Shown here: piece after piece, positions 1 through 10,960 of the stretch
How the letters are laid out: every line of letters starts with the position of its first letter
Numbering within the stretch: the stretch's first letter is position 1
From: Gracilaria domingensis
Lineage: Eukaryota > Rhodophyta > Florideophyceae > Gracilariales > Gracilariaceae
NCBI GenBank assembly: GCA_022539475.1
Contig: VCMS01000150.1
Span: forward strand, 62,001 to 126,000
Direction: 5' to 3'
DNA length: 64,000 nt
Program-made: the position numbers and the translations under genes
The notes under the pieces: generated by a model
What the model was told of the DNA's origin: nothing
Seen by the model: the letters and a program-made list of their open reading frames with translations, nothing else
The model's database searches: none

Positions 1-111
1 GCAAAGAAGAAATTTAAGATATCTGTAGAAACCCTCGAAAGTACCAATTAAGAATTCCAGACAGCCAGGAATATCGGAGGTATTCTTTGCCGCCAGTAGA
101 TAGTAGATGGA

Positions 112-882
112 GTGGCGAAGAAAGACAAGATACACGTGGATCACCTCCTTTGCACAATAGTCGAAAACAGGTTTGGTCGAACTGCTTGTGGTAAAGAGAA
201 AGGAGATGAAATGAGATTCATCTATGTTGCTGACTATACAGGATATCTTAACATTCGATTAAATGCGGGAGAAACAGGCTTAACAAGATTTGATGCTAAA
301 AAAGAAGATTGTGACGAAAATACAATATCTACACTTTTTATTTCTATAACTGGAAAGATTGCGTGGCGAACTTTGAGAAAGTCTTTGGATGGTCCAATGT
401 TCTTTCTGAATAACGGAACAATTAACCATGTCAACGTTGAAGCCTTGGAATCCCTCGTCTGGAAGTCTTTCCTAACATCTGACGTTTTACGTCAAATAGT
501 GCACTCCAGATTCGCAAGCAGTATGGTATTTGGTACAATAAGAATGTGAGGAAAAATTGATGAATTTGTACAGAATGGAACAAAAATCATGCTTTCGTTT
601 GAAGATCCTGTGGGATATATTGCTGTCTGCCTAGAAACAGAACATTGCTCCATTACAAAAGTTGTAGAGATGAAAGAAGCGTGCATGAGTGGGAGGTTTA
701 TGTTTTTGCAAGGTGTTTTAAATGTGAAAAGGTTCTTAAGTTCTACTAATGCGGCACTATGTTCTCCACTCTCCGATATACGATTCGGGACTGTCAAGGG
801 AAGGGATTATAATTCATATGCTGTCATAATGATGAAAAGACCTGCTACACATTTCAAGGAAACCAATCCGGAGAACATGTAG
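112..882 (+). pseudogene. Unknown ORF broken by one in-frame TGA
   Basis: Two open stretches, 112-549 (145 codons) and 589-882 (97 codons), lie in the same frame and are separated only by a TGA at 547-549 and 13 sense codons. Together they give about 256 codons. The first stretch has no ATG at its start (it opens at a GTG after a stop at 97-99), so an upstream exon or start has probably been lost. The composition is normal for a soluble protein, with repeated beta-strand-like hydrophobic patterns and no membrane segment. I do not recognise the family. A single stop in an otherwise open frame suggests a young pseudogene, or a fragment of a repeated transposon gene. Confidence 0.4.
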
Positions 883-1814
883 TCGTCTTAACAATAAATA
901 TAGCAACATGGGTTTTAATCATACCTTTCTCTTTTAGAAGTCTAAATGGCTTTTGAGTGAACTTGGCAAGTACAAAAAACCGGTTTGTGCCGGAAAAATA
1001 ACCTAAAGTATGGAAATATTTTGCGATAAATAGAGAAGTATCATAAGATGTGCAATCAAGTTACGTTAGGCTTTAGAAATTTTCACGAAAGTAAGCTGTT
1101 TAGTGTTAGTATCAGTAAAAATGTGCCTCCCTTTCAAACGAGTGAATAACAAAAAAATCATGGTTTGAACAGTGTTCAGAAAGTTGCTTTCTGAATTTCT
1201 ACTACCAAAGGTTTTGATTTCGATGTTGGTCAGAACATCACACAAACATTCTTTCGAACTGCATGCGTTTTTCTCCTCATAGTTTATCAAAACACTGATA
1301 AACTTCATTGAGTTCCATTGCAGTGATCTAATTAGAACATATCCACAGAATTAAATAAAATGTGCCTTATGACATGTCGCACATTAAATCAACGTACGTC
1401 TTCGTTTTGACTTTTAAAACGAGTGTAAGAAATTTATGAATATTATACGTATATAAGCGCTAATATGTATCCAAAACTGCGAGAACCACCACAACAATAA
1501 ACTTATCAGTTCTATCAGTGAATAAAAGCAAAGCACTTAAAGTTTTGTCAGCAGGTTTTGGAGCTTTGCGGATTCTATTTAGGGAAGCTTTGCTTCTCTA
1601 CATTCTGATTATTAAAGGCCCTACAATTGAATGTCACGTAGTCATATACGTGACATGTTTTAAATTTTCGAAACCTATGTGTACGACGCGAAGTGACAAA
1701 TGTGCGTTTCCCCGCACTTCCCAGCAATGCTCAATGTATGCACGCTTTCAAAGTAAATAAACGTAACCATCATATATTGCTAAATAGCGTTCACTCTAAA
1801 GTTCAAAAGAATTG
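883..1814. other. Intergenic, no gene seen
   Basis: AT-rich sequence with only short random ORFs. No RNA gene or repeat was recognised. Confidence 0.5.
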
Positions 1815-1980
1815 GCTTTTCCCGCATCTCCCAGCTGCACAGATATTTTTTTACGGAACACATTTGCAAGCTGCGTAGATATCTAGATATATAGATATCT
1901 ACGCATTTCGCAAATGCGTATCTACGCAGCCCGCAAATGCGTTCCGTAAAGTAAGCATCTGTGCCGCTGTGGATACGCCA
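1815..1980. repeat. Foldback (inverted-repeat) element
   Basis: The sequence on the left (terms such as ACGGAACACATTTGCAAGC near 1853-1872) returns as its reverse complement on the right (GCAAATGCGTTCCGT near 1933-1947). The outer flanks around AGATA/CATCTGTG also pair. The arms are roughly 65-70 bp and imperfect, and the centre 1873-1904 is itself a near-perfect AT-rich palindrome (GCGTAGATATC...GATATCTACGC). This is the structure of a small MITE or foldback element. Confidence 0.65.
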
Positions 1981-3213
1981 GCAGTCTAACAAGCAATTTC
2001 AATCAAAATAGATGCTCCAAGGTTTTAAAAAACAATTTTCAGCGAGAAATTAGTCCGCAAGAATCACAAAATAATTCGCGCAATACCGAAAGAGACGTTG
2101 TGTGTTTTGACTGAAAGATTGTAAAATGGTATTTAAAAACTTTAAAAGGCGCTCCGCCTATCTTGCAGAACGGACAGACGTCTGAGTAACAAGATAATGG
2201 AGGCTATAAAAACGCAATAATATTGTAATAATAATTATAAGAGTATTTTTCTTAGTGACGGAGCCAATAATTCCGAATCAATCTTTTTTTTCTTTCGTAA
2301 AGTACATGTAGATCGCTTTCAGGTGCTTTATACTGCAGTGAACAGTGGAAAACATGTACTGTTAAATGTTTATGACTTTTGCTTGCTACGATGTGAGTTT
2401 GGCGTGCTAGAATTTCGCTCAAGGACTACCATAAAAGGTGAAAAAATTGTTTTGGAGATAATAAGAATTTCGTAAACTACAGAAATAGTTCCGTGGGAAG
2501 CGAATCCAGTTCAGTGTGACTCTATATACTGCAGTTATTACAATTTTCTCAATATTTAAGGTAGACAGACCGACATAGTTACATAACTTAGTTCGCAGCG
2601 GCTAGGAAACAGTTGGTTGATCAAGACTGCAAAACGTAGAGCAGAGTAGATATTTTTGTCCTGTTAATGCACTGGATATTTGTCTAGAAGCCCATATATC
2701 GCTTGTCTACTGCAGTGGATGAAAGAAACTGCATTTCTCTTGATTATTATGCTAAAAATTACTAGAAACTTGTTGTCTTTTTAAAGAGATAAGAATCTTA
2801 CTTCTGGCAAAATGAGAACTTGTTGCATATAAACAGGTTTGGGTGCATACATGTTCATACTCTTTCATACAGGGATGTACGCGTAACGCAGCAGACACAG
2901 GGAACTCAACACTGTGCAAAACGTATTTGAAAATAAAATATATATAATATATTATTTGCCTTTTTTTGTTCATTTCATATTATTTTGGTTAATTGCTCGT
3001 CGTTGACAAAATTTACAGTATTCGAGTGTTTACTGAAAGCCGTGGGATGGTTGATATCCGCATCTCCCAGTGATGAAGTTCTTTTTAAGATCAATGAATT
3101 GTTTGGAAAATAATAATACAAACATTTCTTTGGAACGGAAGGAAAACTGATTAACCTCCTTTAGTCAGAGGTTCTATTTGTTCTTGAGGGCACATTAATC
3201 CGTTCGCTGCAAT
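1981..3213. other. Intergenic, no gene seen
   Basis: AT-rich. The short ORFs show no coding character, and no repeat pair with the rest of the window was found by eye. Confidence 0.5.
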
Positions 3214-4480
3214 CTATGCGCTTCTAGCTACAGCAGGTACCTCGATGTCGGAAAACACTCCAAAACTTACGCTATGAAATCGTTCTCGGTAGTCTCTCGA
3301 TCGAGGACATAGAAGTCTTGAACAGCTCATCTTTGCGTCAACCTTCGGTCCTTTTGAACCTTTTTGTTGAAGGAGCGATCTGGCATGAGTCTTTGGGGTG
3401 CGAGCAATCTTAATGCATGCCTTTGGATGAACGTCAGTGTTGAACATGAAATTAACTGCTCTCCACAAAACCTGAGAACATTTATCCTTGAATTCATGGT
3501 ACCCCGGAGTGCCTGGCTCCAAATGAGCTCCAGTTCTAGAATGGTTCAGTTGCCGGTGTTTAAGCGTGTAATACAGATTGACCAGCTGGGCATACATCTT
3601 TTTCTAATACAGAAGGTACGCTGATAAGAACAACATTATCCGGATACTCTAATCGAAACGACCGGTATTCAATGCTAACATAGTTCGGCTCCAGAGTGCC
3701 ATGAGGTAAACGAGACTGAGTATCTTCAGTTAATTCTAATGCAATGTGAAACTGCATGAATGATGGACACATTTTGCCACTGCTTCCTTCTCCTCTAAGG
3801 GCTGTCAACGTGGGTCTTCCATCCCGGCAGCAAGCAGTGAACATCCAGCGCAGAGACATTCGAAATGACAGCTTTCTTAACGTGGAATGTACGAACTTGC
3901 CGATGGGGCGACAAGCAAGGCGTCGGGAGTTGTGACGGGCGTAGAACTGAAAAGGACGAAAGAAGAAATTACAGGATTAGCGGTGAGGGAGCCAACAGAC
4001 AGCACGCGGTAGCTCTCAACAGTTGAGAGCTACGGCTTCACGTGGCACTGCAACAGCTATGGAGAGATAAACTCGCCTCTCAATGACATTGCCAGGCCAC
4101 CAAGCTTGCGTTGCATCCTCCATTGCTGCATCAAACATGGCATTCGCGCCACGATCAATTTGATCGTCGACAGCATCATATAGGATCGCAATAGGATCAT
4201 AGTCGTTCTCATGGGGAGCTACTTCCCATATCAGGTCTCTTGCCAACCAAACAAAATTTCTCGGAGTGTACCTCTTCGCATGGACGTATGTCGTTTCTGA
4301 ATCAGAATTTGTAAACCTGCCAAACGTCGTCTTTGTTAGAACGTGGCGTGGAGGTAGGAACGCGTTTTTAAAGACTTTACTTGTCATCGAGCTGCTCATG
4401 CTTGTTGTGGTGGGCGGCCAAACTTGGTGAAGGATTCGTTCAAAATGTTTGGTGGCAGACGAAAACTGCCCTAGACACAT
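3214..4480 (-). pseudogene. Frame-broken pseudogene of an unknown protein
   Basis: Three minus-strand open stretches follow one another as parts of one protein: 4480-4016 (154 codons), 3859-3560 (99 codons) and 3597-3214 (127 codons). The last two overlap and are joined by a frameshift near 3600. The upstream piece is acidic (for example WEVAPHENDYDPIAILYDAV), and the downstream pieces include RLEYPDNVVLISVPSVLEK and WRAVNFMFNTDVHPKACIK. The text reads like a real globular protein, but I do not recognise the family. The first piece ends inside a 12-bp hairpin (4009-4033). It may be a relic of a large transposon or viral-like gene. Confidence 0.45.
4009..4033. repeat. Perfect hairpin, 12-bp arms, 1-nt loop
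   Basis: GTAGCTCTCAAC (4009-4020), one A, then its exact reverse complement (4022-4033). It interrupts the minus-strand unknown pseudogene. Confidence 0.85.
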
Positions 4481-5777
4481 ACAGTCACCCTACGATATTT
4501 TCTTTCTGTCTTCATAATGCGCTTCTTGCAAAATCACTCCTTTGATTCTTCCTCGTCCAACGTCCAAATTTGAACGACTGCACACTCCTTCACTCATTTT
4601 TGACTGTTTGATAACATTGATTGCCCTTTTCGGAAGAATATTTCTGCTGTTCAATCATGGGTTTTCAACAATCCATGTTACACAGCCGTCCAAATTATCA
4701 TTGCAGTCGCAGAACATCGGTGCAAACATCTTCGTTCCCGAAGTAACTGTCCTTCATTCTGAGTGATTTTCTGAGAGATTTTACCACTTGAGTCGCGTTG
4801 GCTGCAGTGCGTACAAGGAAGCAGCGATGCAAGACAGTGACCTTCCACAACGAGTGCACGTTGCCGAAGGTAAATGTGCGGAACAGGCAAGTGCCAGCCT
4901 AGCCACTCGGCCACGTGCCATACCACCTCACCAACTACCAAGCGCCACGCAGCACACACGTGTCGGGCCATTCAGCCGCTGCAAAGCTCGAAGATCAAAC
5001 CATGCGTCGGTGCGCATCTCGGCAACGGGAGTTGATGCGCGCGATTTGCCGACCAAGATTTTCTGGCTCCGCCCCCTTTCTTTCTCGTTCTGCACTTGAG
5101 TGTCCCCACGCCGCATTCGCTCGTGTATAACGAGCGCGGGTGATCCTAACGATTGTTGGCGTACCCTTCTCAACGACGCAGATCGGCTTTAGCGGCAAAG
5201 CCAAATTTTCGTACCTCCATGCAGCTTCTGAATCTCCGCGATGTGAGCTTGCTGGGCGACCATCTTTTAAGTACATATAAAACCAAAGTCTGTTGATAAC
5301 GTATTTATTATAATGAAAAGCTGTCATTAATATTTTCGCAAATATTTACACGGAACGCAGTTCTATTTCGGATTTCGCAAACTGGAAGTTAAATTTACAT
5401 GAACCAGTCAGCGGCAGAAGAGCTCAAACTGATCCAAAGGTCTCTAAGTTCCAGTACTTAAGTAGCCAGCGACTCCTGCCCTCGATCATCATTCACAAGC
5501 GGTCGCGGCGCGGCTAACTCGCGTTCCCCGCGCCGGGATCGCGGAGCATCGTGACTCATGGTGCGACGAGCGCCTTGATCTTCTGCTTTTTTCGACCTTG
5601 CTTTGTGGCCCCACACCGCCGACTTGCGACCGCCTTGGCGCATCTCTGCCACCTCGTGCCTCTCTGCCACTCTGTATTAGGCTTCAGACCGCGATCTCCA
5701 TTCTCACCATGGCTGCCACGACAGTGCGGCTCATGCCCTTTCGAAGCGCTAAAGATCTTGAGAATTTCACATGCATT
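4481..5777. other. Intergenic with GC-richer patches
   Basis: GC rises around 4800-5180 and 5480-5720. Overlapping short ORFs occur on both strands, none with recognisable domains. The right part borders the retinoblastoma-like pseudogene and may include its unrecognisable downstream sequence. Confidence 0.4.
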
Positions 5778-6944
5778 TTATCCCACACCTTCTTTCATCA
5801 CCTCTTCGTTTTCATCATGAAACCACCTGAAGAGCTTGTGATATGTAACGGCGCAGTTGGAAGTATGTCTGCGGCGTCGTGTACGAGGGATGTGACGCAA
5901 GATTCGCTTGCTGTGGAGAAAAGGTGGCATAGATAAATTTATTACTTGTGCTGAAGATGCAGAGAGTTGGCTTTCTGTGGACGACCTGATGCCATGGAAG
6001 GAAACGGAGATCCGTTGACGGCAGATGGCGTTCACGACGAAGTTGAGACAGCGTTGATGCTTCCGTTAATGACCGATTCTGGTCGATCAGTCGATAAAGC
6101 GGGGGTGGCGTTGTCAGCTACAACCGCGTACAGTCAAAAAGATACGCCCATCAGTTCCTAGATGGCGAGGATTGGTCATGATCTGTTGAAAGTAGGTGCT
6201 ATTCAACACCGTGGAATACGTTTCCAATACTTTTTGAGTGGCCGCGTAAAGCGGTAACATATCTCGGATGGAACTGTCTAACTGAGAACCAAGATCTTGT
6301 TGATAATCCTGTAACGCGAGTGGCATGTTACCCGTGGCGCGAAATATTGCGTCCTTAGGATCGTCGCTGGCGACAAAGCCGGACTCTAAGAGGCATGACA
6401 ACATGAGGTTATACGAGTGCCACCGAGATGTGTCCCTCTCAGACGGCGACAAGATTGAAGCCTTGACTATCAGATAAAAAAGCCACAAAACTTTCGAAAT
6501 GAGCGGACTCTTGTGACAAACATCACGCGATAGTAGAGAATCGTATTCACGCCAAACGTGAGCCGTAACCATGAAAGCCTTGTGTGACTGATGGGGCGGG
6601 AATGGTGTTTGGGTCCGTTCATGAATGATACGAAGCTCGTCGGGGGGAAGATAACTGTCGAGCTCTGCATCAACGTCGTGTACAAAATAATACGAGTAGT
6701 AAAGTTCATCGGAGTATGCCGCTAACAGCAGTTCGAAGAGCGTTTTCTGCGGGATATGGTCAGAACGACTTGCAGCAATATATACCGCACATGCGGCGAA
6801 GTAGGGGTCCGGTGTCGTTAAGAACACTGAGTGGTGTATGGCTCTGGCCAGGTAAACAGCGACCTTTGGGAAGCGGAGCCCTGCAACCAGTACATCGATA
6901 GAATCATAGAATATGGCACGCGGGAAAATGATGATACCTGACAT
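5778..6944 (-). pseudogene. Truncated paralogue of the retinoblastoma-related gene
   Basis: The minus-strand ORF 6944-6114 (276 codons) aligns from its first Met to its end with residues 1 to about 275 of the retinoblastoma-related protein at 54761. Examples are LARAIHHS versus LARTIHRS, TPDPYFAACAVYIAA versus APDPYTAACALYIAA, and SGFVASDDPKDAIFRATG versus SGFIASEDPIDAIFRATR. After TGA at 6116-6114 the homology continues in the same frame, with further stops, to 5778. SSTESQ and a polybasic RTRRRR block match the linker of the full gene. Pocket domains A and B are absent. The copy therefore includes the start and N-terminal domain only. It is either a decayed duplicate or, less likely, a short expressed N-domain protein. 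Confidence 0.8.
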
Positions 6945-7083
6945 TGTTATGGATAGTTAGGAAACTTAGAACGTGGTGGAAGGATGGCGTGGGATACAAA
7001 GCAGGCAGCTCTTGGAGGCTTCGGAGCACTTCGAGATGGTGTGGAACCGACGAGCTGGGAAGACTGAAGTTCGCGCTCACGCT

Positions 7084-7091
7084 CTTATAAA
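7084..7091 (-). promoter_or_regulatory. TATA-like box upstream of the retinoblastoma-like copy
   Basis: TTTATAAG on the minus strand, about 140 bp before the ATG at 6944. It is a plausible core promoter element; function is unproven. Confidence 0.3.
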
Positions 7092-7142
7092 GCAGCGGGC
7101 AACAGCGACTTTGTGAGAGATCGGATGCTAACATACAGTACA

Positions 7143-8579
7143 CACGTGTCGGGCGTATTCAATGCATTTTGCGCCAGCGCAAGAGTTCAAATTGTTGAAG
7201 GGGAAGGGCCTGCGCGTGACGCGTAGGCGGGTGCGATGCGGCGATGGTTTTCCAAATGCTGCGCGCGCGCGTGCGTGGCGCGTGCGCTGTAAGTCGAGCT
7301 TGCTCCCCATCGCTGCGCCTGCGCAGGCGCAGGCGGCGGGAAGCGCTAATGCTACGCTGCTGCAGTTTGAACGGATTCGTGTGGTACGAGGACGGCCAGC
7401 TGCAACACGCGCAGGTCTTCCGTCGGTTCGCTTGCAGAACCATCACTGCCGCTGCTTGTTACACCCTTTAATAGTAGCTTTTAAGCGTCTATTTCCATGC
7501 CATTATCGTCTCCGGATTCCATCGTCGTACCAATGTAGCGCAACAACAGCTCTCAACGTCCCGCGATGCCGTGGTGACCATTCATAATATTATCGCCGAA
7601 GCTTCCATTTGAACATCCGTCACAACTCACGGCACGTTCCTCGTCACTCCGTGGAAGAAAAAACTTCCTATTCTGGCGCTCCTGGGCGCCCTTCTGCCCG
7701 TCTCGCCAATGGATTAGGTCATTTGATTCTATCTGTCTCGTAGTGTCGAAAGCCTTCGAAGCTTCCACTCGTAACACTGTCGCCAACATCACTTCAATCG
7801 GTGCTCTTGATCGGGCACAAAACCTCCCTTCCTGTGGCCTTGAGCGCGCTTATGCCTGTCTCCTCTATCATTTCTGTCATCCATCGCGTTGTTTCCACCA
7901 TTTCCGAGGGCGCCTCTTTTAGTTTGTATTATTGAAGTCCCTCACCCACTTCACTCTTCTCCGTGCAGACAGCCTTGCCACAAGAAATCCTGCTGTCCCT
8001 ACTTCTTTTTCCCTCACAAACTTCGTGGTTGTTCTTACTTCACGATGACATAACATGGGAATCAGAATGCTCTGTATTTTTACACCGGGCATAGCGAGAT
8101 TTCCAGGAAGAATGTTGTGATCATCAAGACGTTCTTCTGGAGAGAGCAACCCTTTGAAGAAAATAATACTTGTGAGTTTATATAATAATCGTTCTGGTTC
8201 TGCCAATTCTTAGTTTGGGAAGCAAATTGGTGAATCCGCTGAAGGAAGGTTGGTTTCCAAGAGCTTTCCCGGAATTTAACAAAATAAGTCTATCAAAAAT
8301 GTCCGGAGATGAGGCGGCAGCGATTCGAAACGTGAACAGCTTCGTGCGGAGTTTCGGCGTTCAGAGACCCAAGAATCGAGGATCGGAGGAAGATGCTACA
8401 GTAACAAAATGAGGTTGGATGACGTCTGGCCTTCTCCGATGGAGGGGAAGGCTGGCTGACATTCTCTTTTTAGTAGTTGCAGCTATCTATCTAGCTGTCA
8501 AACTAAACTACAAGCTAGCGGATACGTCATCACAGAGTGACCTACTGTCTTCTAGAGCGTGAGCTACAAGCCGATCACG
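7143..8579. other. GC-rich leader, then intergenic sequence
   Basis: 7160-7470 is GC-rich with alternating GC runs, upstream of the minus-strand retinoblastoma-like copy. An E2F-core-like GGCGGGAA lies at 7335-7342. The minus-strand open stretches 8206-7919 and 7792-7553 share a frame with stops between them and have no recognised domain. 8215-8412 (+) is a short ORF without support. Confidence 0.35.
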
Positions 8580-8985
8580 GTGATCAAGCGTGATATTGGC
8601 TTGTATCTCTACGTCTGTGTTACACCATTGGTGTCAGAAGCGTTCGTACAGGAAAAATGGGCGGATGTTCAAATGTCGGACATGACCTCGAGCCCCATGC
8701 ACAGACCAGAGGCATAAGAAGAAGTGAGGTATACAGCTATTGAGAAAAGGTTTTTGCTTGCGTGCAGAGCATGCGGGAGTTGAATCCATCATGCTCATGC
8801 CCAATTGAAAAGCTTCCCTATCGGAAGAATGACTTCACATACAATCCCAATTTTTCTCATAGTAAGTCAAGAAGAGTATCATAGAAAATTCTTCCCCTGC
8901 TCTGCCGCATTCTTATCCAGGCTGCATCGAATGAAGAAAACTGAAATATTGACGGTGATTATTGAGGGATTTCTATGGATGACTG
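8580..8985 (+). repeat. LTR fragment (solo)
   Basis: About 400 bp match, inverted, 37355-37768. Shared landmarks are GCGTGATATTGGCTTG at the start, GGTGTCAGAAGCG, GAGGTATACAGCTATTGAGA and ATGAAGAAAACTGA near the end. At the other locus this segment lies upstream of a gag gene in the position of an LTR, and it starts with TG. Here no coding sequence follows, so it is a truncated solo LTR. Confidence 0.65.
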
Positions 8986-10059
8986 AACGGCACCCTTGAG
9001 TATGGGAGGGCGACGGCCCGAAACCTGGGGGCCGTTCTTACAATTAAACTGGCCCCGGGCCATTTTAGCTCTACTGGGGGCGGGGGGGAGGGGGGATACA
9101 TTGTACAACTTCAACCCTACTGCTGCATGTGTGTAATGTCAGCGAGCTACAAATCGAAGACACTATCAATACTTCAACACCTCCAGCCATGTGCCCAGGA
9201 CAAGCACATGAGCTGCCATAGCGCAGCTTATAAGCACCGTGAGTAATTTTTCAAGACGATCGTGACACAAGTTCGAGCCCTGGCGCGGCCACTCCCCCTA
9301 CCCTACTACAACGTTTTGAGCATGCTCCATAACAACTGCTTTTCGTGCACCTCTGGAAAAGAGAACTGCACACCTTTTTTATTGTGAATGCGAAAGCTCG
9401 TGCGGCCGTTGTCGATGCGCCGCAGTTGGCTGCATTTGCGATTGAGAGAGTTATCTCAACTTCTGCTGCAAGCGTGGTGCCGAGTTCTTATTTGGCGAGC
9501 TCTTAAAAATGAAATACTTTTGCTGTGCTGCAACCCCAAAGGTTGAGATGCGTGACGATGAGAACGTTAAGAGACGTTTTGCGCGAAGAGCGTTGAAGAA
9601 ACTAAAATCTGACTGGATGCGTAAAAACGAGACTACTAGGAAGAGCACATGAATCAGAGTATACAACATTTGATAAGGCGATTGTGCTGCATGCGCGTTG
9701 AATGGAAGGTAAGAGTGCACTCTGGATTGAATATTGGCGACCTGATGTGAACATAATAAAACAGGTCAACAGTTCAGAAGTAGAGTATACGTACTACCAG
9801 GAAACAACGACACCCAAGGTTTTGAATGCTTCATGCTAGACTTCCGGTAATAACGCAGCAGTTCCCATGGGGGAGTATTGCAGGTGTACACCGAGCCTCA
9901 GCCAGTGCCGTGACATTGGGTGAGGTTGTCGACGATGAGGAAACGAGCAAAGCGTCGGATTTTGGGCTGTACATGCGTGGCTGCGGTGGGCGGCGATACG
10001 TTAACGTTGGCTGCGAGCGGAGCGACGTGAACCGATTGTTTTGCTCCGTTGCCATGCAA
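8986..10059. other. Intergenic with a G-quadruplex-like tract
   Basis: No gene seen. 9076-9095 reads GGGGG C GGGGGGG A GGGGGG and could form a G-quadruplex on the plus strand. Confidence 0.45.
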
Positions 10060-10960
10060 CAAATTGTGCGGCAATAGTGAGATGTTTAGACTAGGGTGAG
10101 AGGGAAATAGGAGGAATGATCCTGGACTGTGAGCGCGTAAGCAATCTGTTTCCTTATCTTTCTTGTGATAATTGCATTGGGAATTTGTGCATTATTGCTA
10201 CTTTGATCTACATATATGTGTGACCTACATGTGTATATTTGCACCATACTATATGAGTATGTGCTTCTGCAGTTGCAAACCTATTAAGCAAATCTTTGTT
10301 GACCAGAGCTTCCAATGTAGAGTAGTGTAAAATCAGTTATCATTTTGAATAGAGCTGTAACTGTCGAAACTCAGTACGAAAGTTGTACTCCAGTACTACG
10401 TGTGATGTGAACTTGCTTGTAGTTAACACTTCAGCTGACAGGCCTCTGTCGGACTGTTGCAAAAACGTTTAAACTCTCGCAGAGGCCCGTCAGTTGATGT
10501 GTGAACTACAAACAACTATACATCACACATAGTATTAGAGTATAAATTTCATACTGAGTTTCGTCAGTTATATCTGTATTCGACTTGATAGATGATTACA
10601 CACTACTCTACATTGGAAGCTGTAGTCTTTTTATAGTAGGTGTGCAACTGTAAGCACATACGCACATAGTATGGCGCACGTATAAACATCTAGATCACGC
10701 ATATGTGTTGATCACAGTAGCAACAATGCACATATTTCCAACGCAATTCTTAGCAAATTGATAGGCGAATAGATTGTCATCGCACTCACAGTCCAAGATA
10801 ATTCTTCTTATTTCTTTCTCACCGTAGCCTAAACATATTACAAAAACGCCCCAAGATCTGCGTCTGATATGAATGAGTGGCAAAGACGAAACGTCGGGAA
10901 TGCGACAGCAAGACACCACCACTGGTGATTCTCTTATAACGCAGTAGTAACACAAGGAGC
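10060..10960. mobile_element. Foldback element, copy 1
   Basis: A long imperfect inverted repeat is centred near 10462. TTCCAATGTAGAGTAGTGT (about 10308) returns as its reverse complement near 10599, and the match continues outward for roughly 350 bp on each side. The right arm (to about 10960) carries another 100 bp that the left arm lacks but that copy 2 (29795-30580) has on its left. No coding sequence is present. This is a non-autonomous foldback or MITE-type element. Confidence 0.75.
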
